64,000 nt of DNA from positions 1,922,001-1,986,000 of the forward strand of contig KN832872.1 of NCBI GenBank assembly GCA_000827325.1. The letters run 5' to 3'. Below are positions 32,301 to 44,452 of the stretch, piece by piece (positions within the stretch are counted from its first letter, which is position 1; each line of letters opens with the position of its first letter). The notes beneath the pieces were generated by a model. The model searched no databases. It had not been told where the DNA came from and saw only the letters and a program-made list of their open reading frames with translations. The translations under genes and the position numbers were made by a program. The DNA comes from Oidiodendron maius Zn. Its lineage: Eukaryota > Ascomycota > Leotiomycetes > Myxotrichaceae.

Positions 32301-35291
32301 GTCCTTTCTAATGATGAGGATAACGCTAAGTCGTCTTCTCCCAGCGCCAATGAGGAGGACGAAAGCGGGGACGACGATGTCTACAAACCCATCGAGGAGA
32401 GGTCCACTCGGAGTAGTCGGAAACGTGCCATGCAGGATCGATGGGCGAGAGTTAAAGCTGTAGGCGGAAACAAACTCCTTGACGATGCAAGTCTTGATGT
32501 TCAGCAATCTCCATATAACACGCTGATGAGGATGCGATTTCCCCTTACAGAAGAAGAAAAGGCGAGGCCTGCTATGAGCATCTCTCGTAAACAACAGTGC
32601 TGGGATACCCCTGCCACATTCCTCCCAAATTTTGGGACCAGTGCTTGGAATCAAAGACCGATACGTGTCAGGAAGATCCATCGTAAACCGATGCGTCGAC
32701 GTGAACTTCCTGAGCCGATTACCTTCATGCAGTCGGAAGATGGTGCATGGTCTATCAGGCCCTTCGGTCACGGAGTCAAGCCAATATATGCACGGCCTTC
32801 TCGACGAGCAGACGGCAATCCCTTGCTGGAGCAATATCTGAAGCGAATCGAAAGCGGTTTCCGTCCTATTCTCATGCCTACCAAGAACAGACTATTTTTT
32901 CCAGCCACGCCCGCAAAAAGACTCCTCGAAGATCCTAGCTCGTACACCCCACCATCCACTGATAGAGGAACGCCACGTCGTGGGCAAAGAGCACGAGGAT
33001 TGTCGGTAAACGTAGAAGACGACGAAGACCCCGATTTCCAAGTCCGGATCTCTAAGGCTACTGGCAAGCCTGTACGATCTTACAGACGAGGCTATGAGCC
33101 CGTGTCAAAGGGAGCCAGATCAAGGGGCGATGACGGAAGCAACCAGAGTCTGGATCAGATACATGTCTTGAATTCACTTGAGCCGAAGAAACTCGATCCT
33201 GCAGATGGAAGATGGTCAAATCCCGGCTTGGATTCCTTGCCTTCTGGCTTTGGCCTGGATTTTGCGCAGACCACTGATGGCCCACTTGCCATGCCGGGAG
33301 ATACCGAGGGCAATCGACTCCTTCGAGAGGCGATATCTTCGGCCTTCCTACTGAGGGATATTATCGTTATGTCTACGACAGATACTCAACCGGACTTCTT
33401 CTCCGCCATTGATAAAGTTGCACAGTGGGAGCAGGATCATTCTGAGTTGCTTTCCATCGGGACCGTGCGACCTGATTACCACTGGTTGAATCATACGGTC
33501 GAATCTTTTGATGTTGCTGCTGATCTGCAGAATGTGACCACTGCCTGGAATGATGATATGTCTTTCGATGTGACAACTCTTCCATACACAACATTGGATG
33601 ACATAGAAGACGCCCCACTGTTCAACATACCAACTGCATCACAGTACAAGGTGCCAAGGAGTTCGCTCAAACCTGCGAGCCAGAACGCCCGAGATCTCCG
33701 TGAACTCCACAAAGGATGGAAAACTCGCCGACTAACTGCCCTCGTAACTGATCTAGCTGGCCTTGGGGATAGTCCAGAAACAATTGCGCAGGAATTTGGA
33801 GCGCAAATTGTCCTTCCCCAATCCGTCTCTCGGGCCCGCAACGCCGATGCAAGCATGACAGCCGCGGATGACGCTCGACTGATCGTGGGAGTCTGTGTGC
33901 TTCGGACGCTTACCGGCGGCCTTGATCAAAATATCGATTGGGTACTGGTGTCTACGCTGTTCAGCAACTACTCAATGAACTTCTTGACCAGGCGATGGAC
34001 AATGCTGTTTCAAAAAAAGAGGGCAGTAGTCGAGAAACTTGTGGAGGATTTCCAAGAAGTATTCTTACCCGCGTACCAGGACGGCGAGATTCCACCGCTC
34101 GATTATGACAACCTTGTTGCGTACGACTGGAATTGGCTAGTTGACTGGGTCATGAAGAAGGTAGACATGACACTCAGTACTAAAGCAATTGAATTGCCAG
34201 ATACACGAGAGCGACTGGACAGGCTATATAACATAAGGGAGCAGCATAGTGACAACGCTCGTCAAGAGGGATACTTTTCACTTACCTATCCTGTTTACAA
34301 GCGCATGGAACTCGCCTCATCGGTTGCCAATACCTTTCCAATAATCAAACAGCCGGAAGCGAAGTGTGCAGATGATATAAAGCTTGACACTCCGTCGTTG
34401 ATAAAGTCGTGGGTAAGAGCAGCCGCCCTGACACCCGACGAGGTCTGGGATCCCCGCATCATGAAGAAGATGTTCCAATCCCTCAACGACCCGCTCCGCG
34501 AAGATAAGAAGGGCAACGACCCTGTCATCAGAAAACTCGTCGACGACGCTGCCGAGATCCTCAAGAACGAGAAAGTCTTAATGCAGAAGAGCCGTGGCCG
34601 CGCCACTCCCGACCGTACCTACGAGCCTACGGACGTTTTTTTCAGCGGCTTACGGAAGCATGTCACAGTGCAGCAATTTGTCGATGCCGCACGGTTCAAA
34701 GGATTCCTCGACCAGGAATTCTCGCGAGGTGTGCCTTGCGTGCAGCAGGATTACATGGCGAATGAAGGGACGCTAATGTGTGTCACGCATCTTCAGGCCC
34801 ATGGCAGGATTCGTCTCCGCCCCGTCGGGTACCCGATGAATAAATTCGGACTTGGGGAGGGAAGTTATGAGACCCGAAAGATTCCTAAAGAAAAGTTTAG
34901 GTTCGATATGGATATCTATCCTACGGATACGTACGTTTACGATGCCGATAATGATGTCTTACATCAGCTGAAATGCACCGAACCTCCTCGCGGAAGTAAA
35001 CTGGGCGAGTTGCCCGTGTGGTATGGTATAGGTAATCACTTGATTATCTCGCTCTGGCACAGGGTCCTTGTCGCCTTTGCGGGCATTATTGCACTGCGAG
35101 CAGGGAGCCATATCGATGCGCTGAAGAAGATCTTCAAGCCCACACTCGAGGAGTGGGAGATCTGGCGGCTGTTGGAATGGGGCATGGAGCACGGCGTGTT
35201 CGAGAGGTTGGATGAGATGGTCGGGGGCTGGACGACGGGAGAGTGGTGGTGGTTGGTTGTGGGATGGTGCTGCTCTGGAGGAGAAGCGTGA
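29355..35291 (+). CDS. TFC3: TFIIIC subunit tau138/TFC3-like protein, apparently without the B-block region
   Basis: Exons 29355-29421 and 29752-35291, 1868 aa; the 330-nt intron (donor GTGAGT, CTAAC branch) is long for this genome. TFC3 is the TFIIIC subunit that binds the B block of tRNA genes for RNA polymerase III. Matches to the family: an N-terminal winged-helix-like segment (SGQAISISELL..LLWAELITHEDIIFG), an AT-hook (RGRPP, 145-149), GIYINP..TAVFKSDRL, the CERCGKRFKN..HRTRSQTSCNP zinc motif near 748, and a C-terminal part including RWTMLFQKK, PPLDYDNL.AYDWNWLV and GGWTTGEWWWLVV. Missing is the several-hundred-residue region that normally sits between the first winged helix and the AT-hook, including the B-block domain. 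The reading frame is otherwise intact, so this is either a lineage-specific form or an in-frame deletion. Confidence 0.85.
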
Positions 35292-35926
35292 TGGTGGAAT
35301 GGATGGCTGATTGAATGGAATGATTTATGGTGATGCATTGCTGGAGTTTGAGCATGGGATGGTTAAATGGTCTGCATAATTCTCGGCGTTTGCTCTGTGG
35401 GACACCCGTTAGAGGCATTTACAGTACGACAGGTTTTATATGCGGGGGGTTGTATCATATATGAGGATGAGGGGAGATTAGATATTGAGAACTACCTACC
35501 AGCCTTTACGTATATATGCCATTTCCGAGTCATCTTTTCTGACTCATGATTACCATTGAGTTCATGGAACCAAGATGTACTCTTGACTTTAATATAATTC
35601 AAGTAGTTGCTGAAAGCGAGGGAATAATTGAGGTGGCACATATTGTAGGTGTTTCAACAGCACAGCTAAGAGGAACTCTGTACATACTGAAGAACTGATC
35701 GATTTGCTGCGTCATAGCAGGCCAGGAAATATTGTTGACATTGTTACCGTCTCTCAAAGAGGTTAGGTTAGACACATGCGTAAGAAATGAAGTAAGAGAG
35801 CTATTCTCTGATCATACACTAACTGGTATCAGCAGCTATAACACGCCCAAACTCCCGCCCCAAGACCATTCCAGCAAACCGGTAAACTATATCATAACCT
35901 CATCACTTATCATTTGAGAGCCCATC
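35292..35926. other. Convergent intergenic region
   Basis: 3' flanks of the tau138-like gene and the E2 gene. Short frames only. A stretch near 35590-35690 reads as a possible helix-turn-helix remnant on the plus strand, but too short to call. Confidence 0.45.
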
Positions 35927-36999
35927 TCAAAGTCCCAGGAACACCTTTATAACCATAAACACCAAGCAGATCACAATTCCTGCAATGGCTCTATCTATCC
36001 ATACCAGATCCTCATCATTGGATACTGGTGCCTGCCGAAGCCTTGTTGTTTGTAAGGTGGCAGTTGTAGCGGAATGTGTAGGTGCTGGTGTATTATTCTG
36101 GGGGCGCGATTGAGCTATTGGGTTCGAGGTGGTTGGTGTAGGTGCGGGTATATTCTCGGGTCTTGCTGTCACCATCGCTCGTGAACTTTCCGAAGTTCTT
36201 GATGCTGAGCTTGCCGTAGGTTGAGGAAGATCTTGGACAGGTCTTGCAGCTGGATATGTTGCTGTCTCCATCTGTATGGCGACTTCCGAGGTTGGTGCAC
36301 CCAGCAATGGCCTCTCAGGACTACTCTCGGCATTGTCAGGCTTGAACCCGATTTTCAATTCCGGTGGCACCGTCTCCTCCGCCTTACCAGCGCCCTCTCC
36401 ATTCTCTGCTTCTTTTGCCTTGGCTGCCTCCGTGCATTCCTTCATTATATCCTCGTTCGACTTCCCGCAAGTTGGACATCTCCACGAGACACTCCGCTCT
36501 GCATACCGCTTCCTTTCTGCTTCGTTCGTATCCAGCCCACCCAGCTGCCCTTTTGCATCTGTCTCCATAAATGACCTCAAAGCTACCAATGCAGTTCGGA
36601 TACCCCATGCGGGCTGCCATGTCTCTTCATGATGTCCAGAGATACTGAGGCAAATCTCGCGATTCGTTTCAAAACGGCCTGAAGGAGTCAAAAAGCGGAA
36701 TGACGGCGGTCGGAGAGGGTATGTAGGAGGCAGGACGATTCTGCCATGGTAGATCCCAGAAGCGAATGGAGAGGAGGGCGGGCCGCGCAGGGTGAAATGC
36801 CATTCAAAAAGATCTGAGTCGGAGGCTGGCGAGGCGTGGTAGTCGGGAGAAGGGGAGATGGACAACTCAGAAGCTTCACGCACTAAATACAAGGGGTTAG
36901 AATGTTATTGTGAATAGTTCCAGTGAGAGCAGTGTCAAAAGGAGACGCACAGATTCGTTTTATAGTAGGGGACTTTGAGTTGAACTTCGGAGATGCCAT
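35927..36999 (-). CDS. UBC6: UBC6/UBE2J-type ubiquitin-conjugating enzyme, tail-anchored in the ER
   Basis: Minus-strand exons 36951-36999 and 35927-36882, 334 aa; intron 68 nt. Splicing joins SPTIKRI to LREASELS, the usual start of the family. The UBC fold carries catalytic Cys94 in EICLSISGHHEETWQPAW and the TPSGRF motif that replaces HPN in the UBC6/UBE2J group. The middle (about 165-310) is low-complexity Pro/Thr/Ser/Ala. The C-terminus is a single hydrophobic tail anchor (IAGIVICLVFMVIKVFLGL) without following residues. This architecture fits E2 enzymes that work with ER-associated degradation ligases. The linker is longer than in yeast Ubc6 (250 aa) and resembles the J1 type, so the precise orthologue is uncertain. 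Confidence 0.92.
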
Positions 37000-37393
37000 G
37001 GTGAGCGAAGATGGTAAGGCTTCTCTCTATAAAGAGAGTATAGCTATCGACTGTTGGTGGATTATTCAACGCATCAGTGAGAGCGGCTGTATGTATTTCT
37101 GTTCAGAAGTGTGACTGTGGGGAACCGTATATGAAACTCTGGTGATTGATAGAAGTGGCAAGATGGAGCTCCATTGCGGTTATCGGTAGCCTCGCGGATA
37201 ACGTGGCCAGAGATCACGTGGCGTGACTGCTTTCCGACATCGTTTTACACTCCTCTAGGGACAAGTTGAAATGGGACTTCTTAGGCGAAAGGAGTCTCCA
37301 TTATATCTATGCATAATGCAACGTCATGACACATGGTACAGTTAAATTACAATTTCCAACGCCAGTACAAATCCCATGCAAGCCGATGATTCC
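37000..37393. other. Intergenic region
   Basis: Promoter of the E2 gene and 3' flank of the palmitoyltransferase. A CACGTGGCGTGA-like box lies near 37215-37226. No gene. Confidence 0.5.
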
Positions 37394-39004
37394 CTAGTCT
37401 ACCCCATCATCTTGACCGTCCCAACCTCTTACATCGTCTTTCTGTCTTGCCAATGTATTTCCAAGTAAGGTATTTGTAACTACTCCAACCCTACGAGGCC
37501 AGCCAGTAGTTGCTTTACGATCTAAAACTCGGCTCTCAGCCTCGTCTTCATCGCTGCTGATTTCGTACTGATCTACCTCGGATCGAGGTCGCAGGGTTCG
37601 CATGGAGACAGAATCCGAGGCATCTTGATACGCTTCAGCAAAGGGTCCATCTGGCGTGCGTCCCAGAATCCTATCGGCTTTTGGCGAAGACTTGGGAAAC
37701 GAGACATAATGTCTCCCAGCACCAGTTTGCTTGGGCGGGAGCTCGACTGGTGGCTCCTCTCCCCAGCCAGCGTTTCGTTCCCGCAACCTTTGAGCTTCGC
37801 GGTCCCGGGCTATCCTATCTCTTGCTTCCAGCCACTTCGGGCTCGGCTCCCAGCTCCATCCATCACCAGTGGTAGTGTCGATTGGGAACAGCCAGAGGAT
37901 TTTCCTCGGCCCGAACAAGTGCAGCAGGTTCTTCTTCCAGCCAAGGTCAAATGCACTCGGTAGCTTTTCTGAGTCCTGCTCGTCGAGATACTCTTCATAT
38001 CTTTGCCGTGCTCTATTTCGCTCCATCGCATCGTATGTCGAGAACCTTTGCTCGCCCTCGTGCATGTAGCTTTCTTGTTGTGTAGCTTCATGGATTGCTT
38101 CTGGCATCTGGGCTTCATAACCTCTCTCTTCGCTTCCTTGGTACTGTGTATGAGTTTGACGTTGTATCTGTTTCCGTAATGGAGACAAGTATCTCGTCTT
38201 CTCCAAACACTCGATTGTCGTCTGTCCCCTCGATGCAAGCATGATATGCCAGCCTGTGAATCCGGACAACACTAACCCAATGATACCAGCGATCACAGCT
38301 AGCATCACATAGTTGATCGGCATCAGACTCTCTGGATATTCTATCTCGCTGACTAGTTCTCTCCAAAGCCAGACCGAGGCGACAGCGCAGCAGAGAGCGC
38401 AAAAGAGGGATGTGTATATGAGGAACAAGAGGAAGGCCTTGTAATTATGCAATCCAACGCAATTCGCTAGCCAGGGGCAGTGATGGTCCATCTTCAATAC
38501 GCATGTCCGGCATGTCGAGCAGTGATGGGCGCGATCCGGCTTTGTGGCCTGGCACTTCTTGCAAAATCGCAACTCTCCATTTGCTTTCACAGTGAAATTC
38601 GTTGCTACGGGGGGCGCATGCATCGGCAGAGAGCTATAGTCCCTATTCATATTTGTAGTCGTCCCTGGGCTCGTGAATACCGCTACCGAATAGGACCAGT
38701 TGAGCAGGATATAGAGAGCAATTCCAAGGAGTGATGTTCCGGTCCCTATGCCTGCATTAGCATTCCAAATCTAGGCTATGAGAGTAAGAATACATGAAGA
38801 CATACCAATCCATGCGCTCTCCACACTGGCCGGTAGAAAGCCAATCATGCTCTCCACCCATACCGCCCAGGTCGTGATGCTGTACACGAAGACGAGAGGG
38901 AAGTATTTAAACGCCAACCAGCAACACCGCTCACACTTCCTGGCCCATTTCCGAGGCATTTTACCTGACGACTGTGACGGGTCTGCCAGCGAGAGTGTAG
39001 CCAT
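37394..39004 (-). CDS. PFA3: DHHC-type protein S-palmitoyltransferase (PFA3-like)
   Basis: Minus-strand exons 38806-39004 and 37394-38751, 518 aa; intron 54 nt (donor GTATGT). Transfers palmitate to Cys of membrane-associated proteins; yeast Pfa3 acts at the vacuole on Vac8. Order of parts: short cytosolic N-terminus, two membrane segments (about 30-55 and 65-90), the Cys-rich domain [31 protein letters not shown] with the catalytic DHHC, then two more membrane segments ([11 protein letters not shown].. and [18 protein letters not shown]) and a TTxE-like TTIE motif. The long cytosolic C-terminus is charged and probably disordered. The start at 39004 ([11 protein letters not shown]) is the first in-frame ATG and gives four membrane segments as expected. 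Confidence 0.93.
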
Positions 39005-39660
39005 GGCCGCTCAGCAAGCCATGGAAAACAACATGGCAGGATCCTAGACGTTGCCGGAAGTTCGGGTGGTATTCACAGCCTCCTCGCCGCGTCTGCGATC
39101 TGCCTGGGTTTCGTGTCAGATTAGTAAGCTGACTTCGAGATCCGAAAAGGGGCTAAGGCCACGTGATTCGCACCATGGCCCCAGGAAGGTCGATGGGAAC
39201 TGGTGATGCTCTATGAAAGATTGTTCCAGAAGTTGAAATTGCTTATAAAATATAGTTTATGGGTTCTGTTTATGTTTTTTATTTACTGTTCGTGCTCGAT
39301 TCTATAATATTTTGCAGAGAAAACAAGGCGATAAATTAGTTGGATAGATAGGCAAAGTAATTCCACTTAGTTTATAAAACGTCTTGTATTCAAATCAGTA
39401 GTGAAGCTACTTTATCATAAAAGTAGTACAGATAAGATTTTCTTTCGTTGAAACGAAATTTTGGAAGCGAAGGGTCATTTTTCGTGGTGTCCTCCGGCAA
39501 AGATCTTGGGTCTGCATGGGAGGGAAGCTGCGTATTTATTCAATTACTTCATAGGTACAGGGCTCATCTATATATCAAAGTAAAGAATAGAGAGGACATA
39601 AACTGTTGAACGAGAAAAAAAGCCCGAGATGATTCCAAACTTAATGCCCAGCTCTAGAAT
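39005..39660. other. A+T-rich intergenic region
   Basis: About 650 bp; 39230-39470 is notably A+T-rich. No gene, RNA or terminal repeats recognised. It could be an old decayed insertion, but no boundaries are visible. Confidence 0.45.
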
Positions 39661-40446
39661 CTACGACACAGCCGGCTGAGGTTCTCTAACCATTGTCTTT
39701 ATATAAAGTGTCTCTTCACCTCCATACTCAGCAAGGTTAAACTTTATCTCATCTACATCATGCCATCCGTATCTCTGATACACTCCATGAGCCATAGGCG
39801 TTGACTCAAGATAGATCCTCGATCCATGGCTTTCAGCCTCCTGTATGCCCCACTTTAGCAACATGCCGGCGCAGCCTCGACCTCTTTCATCTGGATGAGT
39901 TGCAAGAGAGCCAAGCACTAAAGAGTAAAGTGTCTTTCAGCTAATTTGTTAGAGGGAAAGAAGCGGACATATGAACTTACTGTAATCTCTTTCGTGATCC
40001 CAGTACGTTCTCCGCATCTCAGCTAATTTTGCAATGAAAGAGGTATAAAGAGGAATGTTGGTTCCCTCCGGAGGTGGAGGGCGATTTGTCCGCAAATGCA
40101 TCGGCACAGAGTCCAACTCGCCTTTCGTAGAGGAATCATTAGTTGTGGCCAGTTGCTCTCTAACAACAGTGGAAGGAATATGCCATCGCGCATAAGCTAC
40201 TATTGTCAGCTCTGCACGACTCGTATCCACGATGGCAACGAGTGTCTGAGAGGGATTTGATATCTCAAAGCGTTCTCTTTCCTCGTAGAATCTCTGCATG
40301 AGCTCCTCATTTTGAATCGGGTACATATTCGCGTGAAGATCGTAGTTTTTGAATGCCGCCATCTTCACACGCGCCAGTTGTTCGAGATAAGAGTCTCCAG
40401 TGATCAACTTGATTTCCAGCGATCTGTTTGCAGAACGACTCGCCAT
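39661..40446 (-). CDS. GNAT-family N-acetyltransferase
   Basis: Minus-strand exons 39981-40446 and 39661-39917, 240 aa; intron 63 nt (donor GTAAGT, acceptor TTTAG) splitting an ATG codon. The acetyl-CoA site is in exon 2: LGSLATHPDERGRGCAGMLLKWG with the R-G-R-G loop, followed by ESTPMAHGVYQRYGW, the GNAT beta-strand and helix at the C-terminal end of the fold. Exon 1 starts with a typical EIKLITGDSYLEQLARV segment. It belongs to a different subfamily from the GNAT at 18228, whose segments do not align outside the acetyl-CoA loop. Acceptor substrate unknown. Confidence 0.85.
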
Positions 40447-40930
40447 GTTTGTTTGTATGTTAAAAGTTCAACGGTCCAGCTTGAACGATGAAACGAAAGG
40501 TGGCAGATAACTATGAGTCAAACAAAGACTTTCATAAGACGGAAATTCATCTTTCCGAGTTCGGCCTTGAGGCTAGAAGCACGTGATGGCCGAAACTTTG
40601 GATACAGACAGGTTTTCTTCAGAAAATTTGAACATGACTGGGGTGGATGCGATGAACTAAGCAGAAGCGTGGCTTTGAATGACTGAAGCGCAGATGTGCA
40701 ATTTCTCAAGCCTGTCGGAATATCTTTAGACTAAATGAATTCCCTGCGGGAATGATTTGTAGGAATCAAGATCCAGAACTCAGCGTTCTTGTGGTATATT
40801 CCATCTTGTGTTAAGATGCATTGAAAATGAGAGAGCAACGACAAATGAGGCCAAATTTTGTACACAACTCTGAGAGGTAGGAAGCTGGCTTATGCCGAGA
40901 TTTTGACCCTCGATAAAACGAGTGTACCCA
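40447..40930. other. Intergenic region
   Basis: Promoter of the acetyltransferase and 3' flank of the next gene. Nothing recognised. Confidence 0.5.
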
Positions 40931-41799
40931 TCACACCTCATGCTCTATGTCAACTACCCTTGGGAGTTTATGTAGCCGTACTCCAAAAGCTTTTCCAACC
41001 ATTTCAACCTACGTTGCTATTTAGATATTCTGCGGCTACGAAAGGAGGGAAAACTTACGCATTGTTGGACTAATTCAACATCCTCTGAACTGACACCGAC
41101 CCTCCTGGTCCCACGTAAATGCCAAGCTGTTTCTAGCGGGAGGTTTTGGATCATTATCCCAGATAAGACAGTCAACTCAGTCTCAACAGGTCCGATAATG
41201 CTTTGATCAGACAGATAGAAGCCGTATGTGATTTCTCTGCTAATGAAATCGAAGTCTTTATGTGCTTTAAAGTTGTCCGTAGATGTTGACAAGTTTTGCT
41301 TGTATATTGTGTTCAACCATGCCTCTCCCTTGGCGCGGTTCTCAGGTCCTGTTTGCCACCCTTCCCTGATGGGCTTTGTCAGTGTTCGTCTTTCATTCGA
41401 GGCGCTCTATCTGACCTTGAGAAAGAAAAGTCCTGATCCTCCGGCCGTTCTACTTTGACAATTGCGATGATACCCTCAATTGGTTTGCACACCCCTTGTA
41501 TAGATATATTCTTTACCAAGGCCTCACGTAAGCGGCGGACGAGGGCTTTTCGAGAATCGGAGCTCGTAAACTGGGGCTTATTGATGAGGTACGTATATAG
41601 TGTTCCGATGTGCTCTGGCTCAGCACCTACAAGTGCTGACAGCTTTGCCGGTCAGCTAATAGTCACAAGAAGCTAGAGGGAGACGTACAGCAACGAGGTA
41701 CCAGGCCTCTTGTCCAACAGAACTGTGCGGGAACTTCTCCTCAACTGCTTTAAATAGAGCTATCGCTTGCTCTGCTGTTGGCTCAGGAAAGGACGGCAT
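40931..41799 (-). CDS. Carboxymuconolactone-decarboxylase/AhpD-like protein
   Basis: Minus-strand exons 41689-41799, 41416-41642, 41059-41365 and 40931-41008 give 240 aa. The three introns (46, 50, 50 nt) are essential: no single frame is long. The product reads as the fungal CMD-like family: IGTLYTYLINKP, SRKALVRRLREALVKNISIQG, EGWQTGPENRAKGEAWLNTIY, FISREITYGFYLSD and a C-terminus ending LPRVVDIEHEV. I do not see a paired CxxC of true AhpD; one Cys lies in GVCKPIEG and one in VQQC, so peroxidase activity is not supported. A role in small-molecule metabolism is a family-level inference. Start MPSFPEPTAEQ is the family start; the upstream in-frame extension lacks conservation. Confidence 0.82.
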
Positions 41800-42431
41800 T
41801 TTGCGAATTCGGTATGTTGAACTTAGAGTTGGCTTTTGATAGAGGCGGATGAGAGTGCGGAGGGGCCAGGAGGCCTTTGAACGGTTTGAGACGCTGGGGC
41901 AGGGGCAAATACATGTACCAAAAAGCAATCTTACTGTGGGGTGTCAGCCGGAAGAGAGCCTCATACTTAACGCTGGCGACATACAAGGCACAAGGCTCCT
42001 CCGAGCTACTAGCGTTCTTGTATGGATGCAATTATTGGCAAGGCTGATAGACAAGGAGAAGGTCATAGGAGATAGAGGAACAATCGACAGCAACTGGTCT
42101 CTTTGGATAGAGCATGGGAGGAATGATAAGAAAGTGCCCAAGAAAATGAGGAATGCAGCAGATTAACTACCGGAAAACTCCCTTTTCTGTCCTGTATCAA
42201 AATGTCTTGGAAGCTTTAATCTACGATTACCGTTGGGTTCCGATGTAGGAGAGAAATGTGGAATTATTACATAAGCTAAGACCTTGCACGTGATCTTCAG
42301 CCTTGCGCTACCAGCAGGCTGTGGGTTTACCCCTCTCAGCCCTCTTTTAATGAACACATCCACCGCTATCAACAGCATTTCTCTACAACAGCTCTTTGCA
42401 CAGTTGCCTTGCCGGCAGCCCCCGACGCAAG
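41800..42431. other. Divergent intergenic region
   Basis: Shared promoter between the CMD-like gene and the Ybp2-like gene. Frames here are chance. Confidence 0.5.
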
Positions 42432-44298
42432 ATGAGCCAAGAAGCAGTCACCGCCATTACGGCTAGTCTGCCTCCTGCCACCGACCATATCACCTACCTC
42501 ACCATCCTCGAGTCGCATCTTTCCCCTGTCTTATTGTCCACCTTGAATACCATCCTTCAAGATGCCGAATTAACTCAGAGCATCGGATGGGATCTGATCC
42601 ATTTGCTTCTGCCGATGCCTGGTGCAGAGCAATGCCTAGGAACAATCGCGCGGCTAGGAAATCCTCGCGAGGTTATTCTCAAGGTTACAGAGGCATTGCA
42701 GACTCTAAACTTAGATTCAGATGGCACAGAAGATGGAAATGAAGGAACTTCTGAGTCTGCACAGTCTGCGCAACCAATGGAAGTTGATAAGTTCTGTACA
42801 TTGGTTAATTTGCTCTCTATACTCCACCCGCGAATTCGAACACAGTTCCCATCTCGATTTCTCTCGACATCCCTCATGGCGATTCTATCAGCCTATCGGC
42901 CATCAGATCAAGCAACCGTTGCTGTCACATCTTTCGTGCGGACTCTATCTGGCACAGTGCGACCGCCACTGCCTGGCCGCAAGTCAAGCATGAAGGTCCC
43001 TACAGTAACACCTGTTCCAAGCTCTGACCTCTCTGCCCCAGATCCAGAGGCCCAAGCAGAGCAACCTGACGATGCTGCTATCCAAACGAAACTCTTACAG
43101 TCCTTCATAACGCATATACTAGAAGATTACATTAACGCAAATCCACTGGAATGGGCTGCCAGATTGCAGGAATCATTTGAGCCAAGTAAGGTCGTCCCCA
43201 ATAGGAAAAGCTTAGGGGATGCGTATAAAGAAGAACCTCTCCTCGTTACAAGGCAAGAGATGTCCGGAGAGCTTGTCGTAAGTTGCTAATGCACTTATTT
43301 GACTACACGCTAATCAGTCCTAGTCGCTATTGCGAGATCTAGGACTCTCTGATTATCAAGTTCTTTTCAATACCATATACAAGACCGACTCTGATACGCC
43401 CGAAAGCGATGAAGTGGAGAACTATCCGAGCTCTCCAGATAGTATTCCTCTCGCACGGGGTGGCGCACTATTCTTGATCTCCTCTTCTATATTCTCCTCC
43501 ATTCTATTTGGCTCTCAAACACCACAGCCGACACTCTCCATATTTCCCGACCATACGAAGCTACTGAAAACCTTTATTCATACAAATGCGCCGGAGACGA
43601 TTGGAAGTGAAGATCCAGGTGTCATAGATGGTGTATTAGCTATAGGCTTGTGGCTGGAACACGAGAATCGGTTTGTATCAGGACCATTGGAAGACGAAGA
43701 CTTCCTTCAGCACCTTCAGTCCCTCTCTCTACTGTCTGCAAATAACCCGTCACCAACCTTACGTTATGCCGCCCACGCGCTGACGTCGTCAATTCTTCAT
43801 GCCCATCCTGTCGATCGCGTTCGCTTGACATTTATCACAGACACGCTGGAGGAATGCCCCTACAACTCTTTAAAGGCATCTGCTGTGTCATGGCTCAAAG
43901 AAGAGATCATCACAGCCGAGGAACGAAAGTCTGAGAATGTCTTTGCATCTACTGCGGCTTTAACTGCCGCACAGCCATACCTTTTCCCAAACAACACCGG
44001 ACTTAGTGAGCTGGATAGCCATGAGCTGATTGACGCATTGGTGCAGACTTATCCTCTCCACATGGCAGTCGTGAATTTCCTCTATTTCATTGGAGGGAAA
44101 AAATATGAGCATGTCGTTCCGACAGGGATGAAAGGTGTGGTTGAAGAAATTTATTTGCATCCTCTGAAAGTCGCGCAAGAAAAGGCATTATTGGTGCTCC
44201 AATCTGGAACAGAGGACGGAAGCGACAGCATGATGTTGGAGATACAACTGCTTGGAGAAAGGATAACGACATGTTTGGCGCAACTTGATGCTGCTTAA
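42432..44298 (+). CDS. Ybp1/Ybp2-family protein (Yap1-binding / kinetochore-associated)
   Basis: Exons 42432-43277 and 43324-44298, 606 aa; intron 46 nt (GTAAGT..CCTAG). The all-helical protein matches the fungal Ybp family, whose yeast members promote oxidation of the Yap1 factor in peroxide stress (Ybp1) and associate with kinetochores (Ybp2). Helical stretches include IGWDLIHLLLPMPGAEQCL, LVNLLSILHPRIRTQF, GGALFLISSSIFSSILFG and YAAHALTSSILHAHP. The start MSQEAVTAIT is preferred over an in-frame ATG 36 bp upstream because the extension is basic and unlike the family. It has no catalytic motif and probably acts as a scaffold in cytosol or nucleus. Which Ybp function applies cannot be told from sequence. 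Confidence 0.85.
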
Positions 44299-44452
44299 GG
44301 ATAGATAACTGATGGAATTTGTACACCTTATCAACCTGATAGCTTTTCTGAAGATTTGATGCATTGGAACACACAGGCACGAATGATGCAGACGGAAATA
44401 TTTTCTTCGGCCATGTTTAACACCCATCTTTATATTCCAGTGTATATCTATC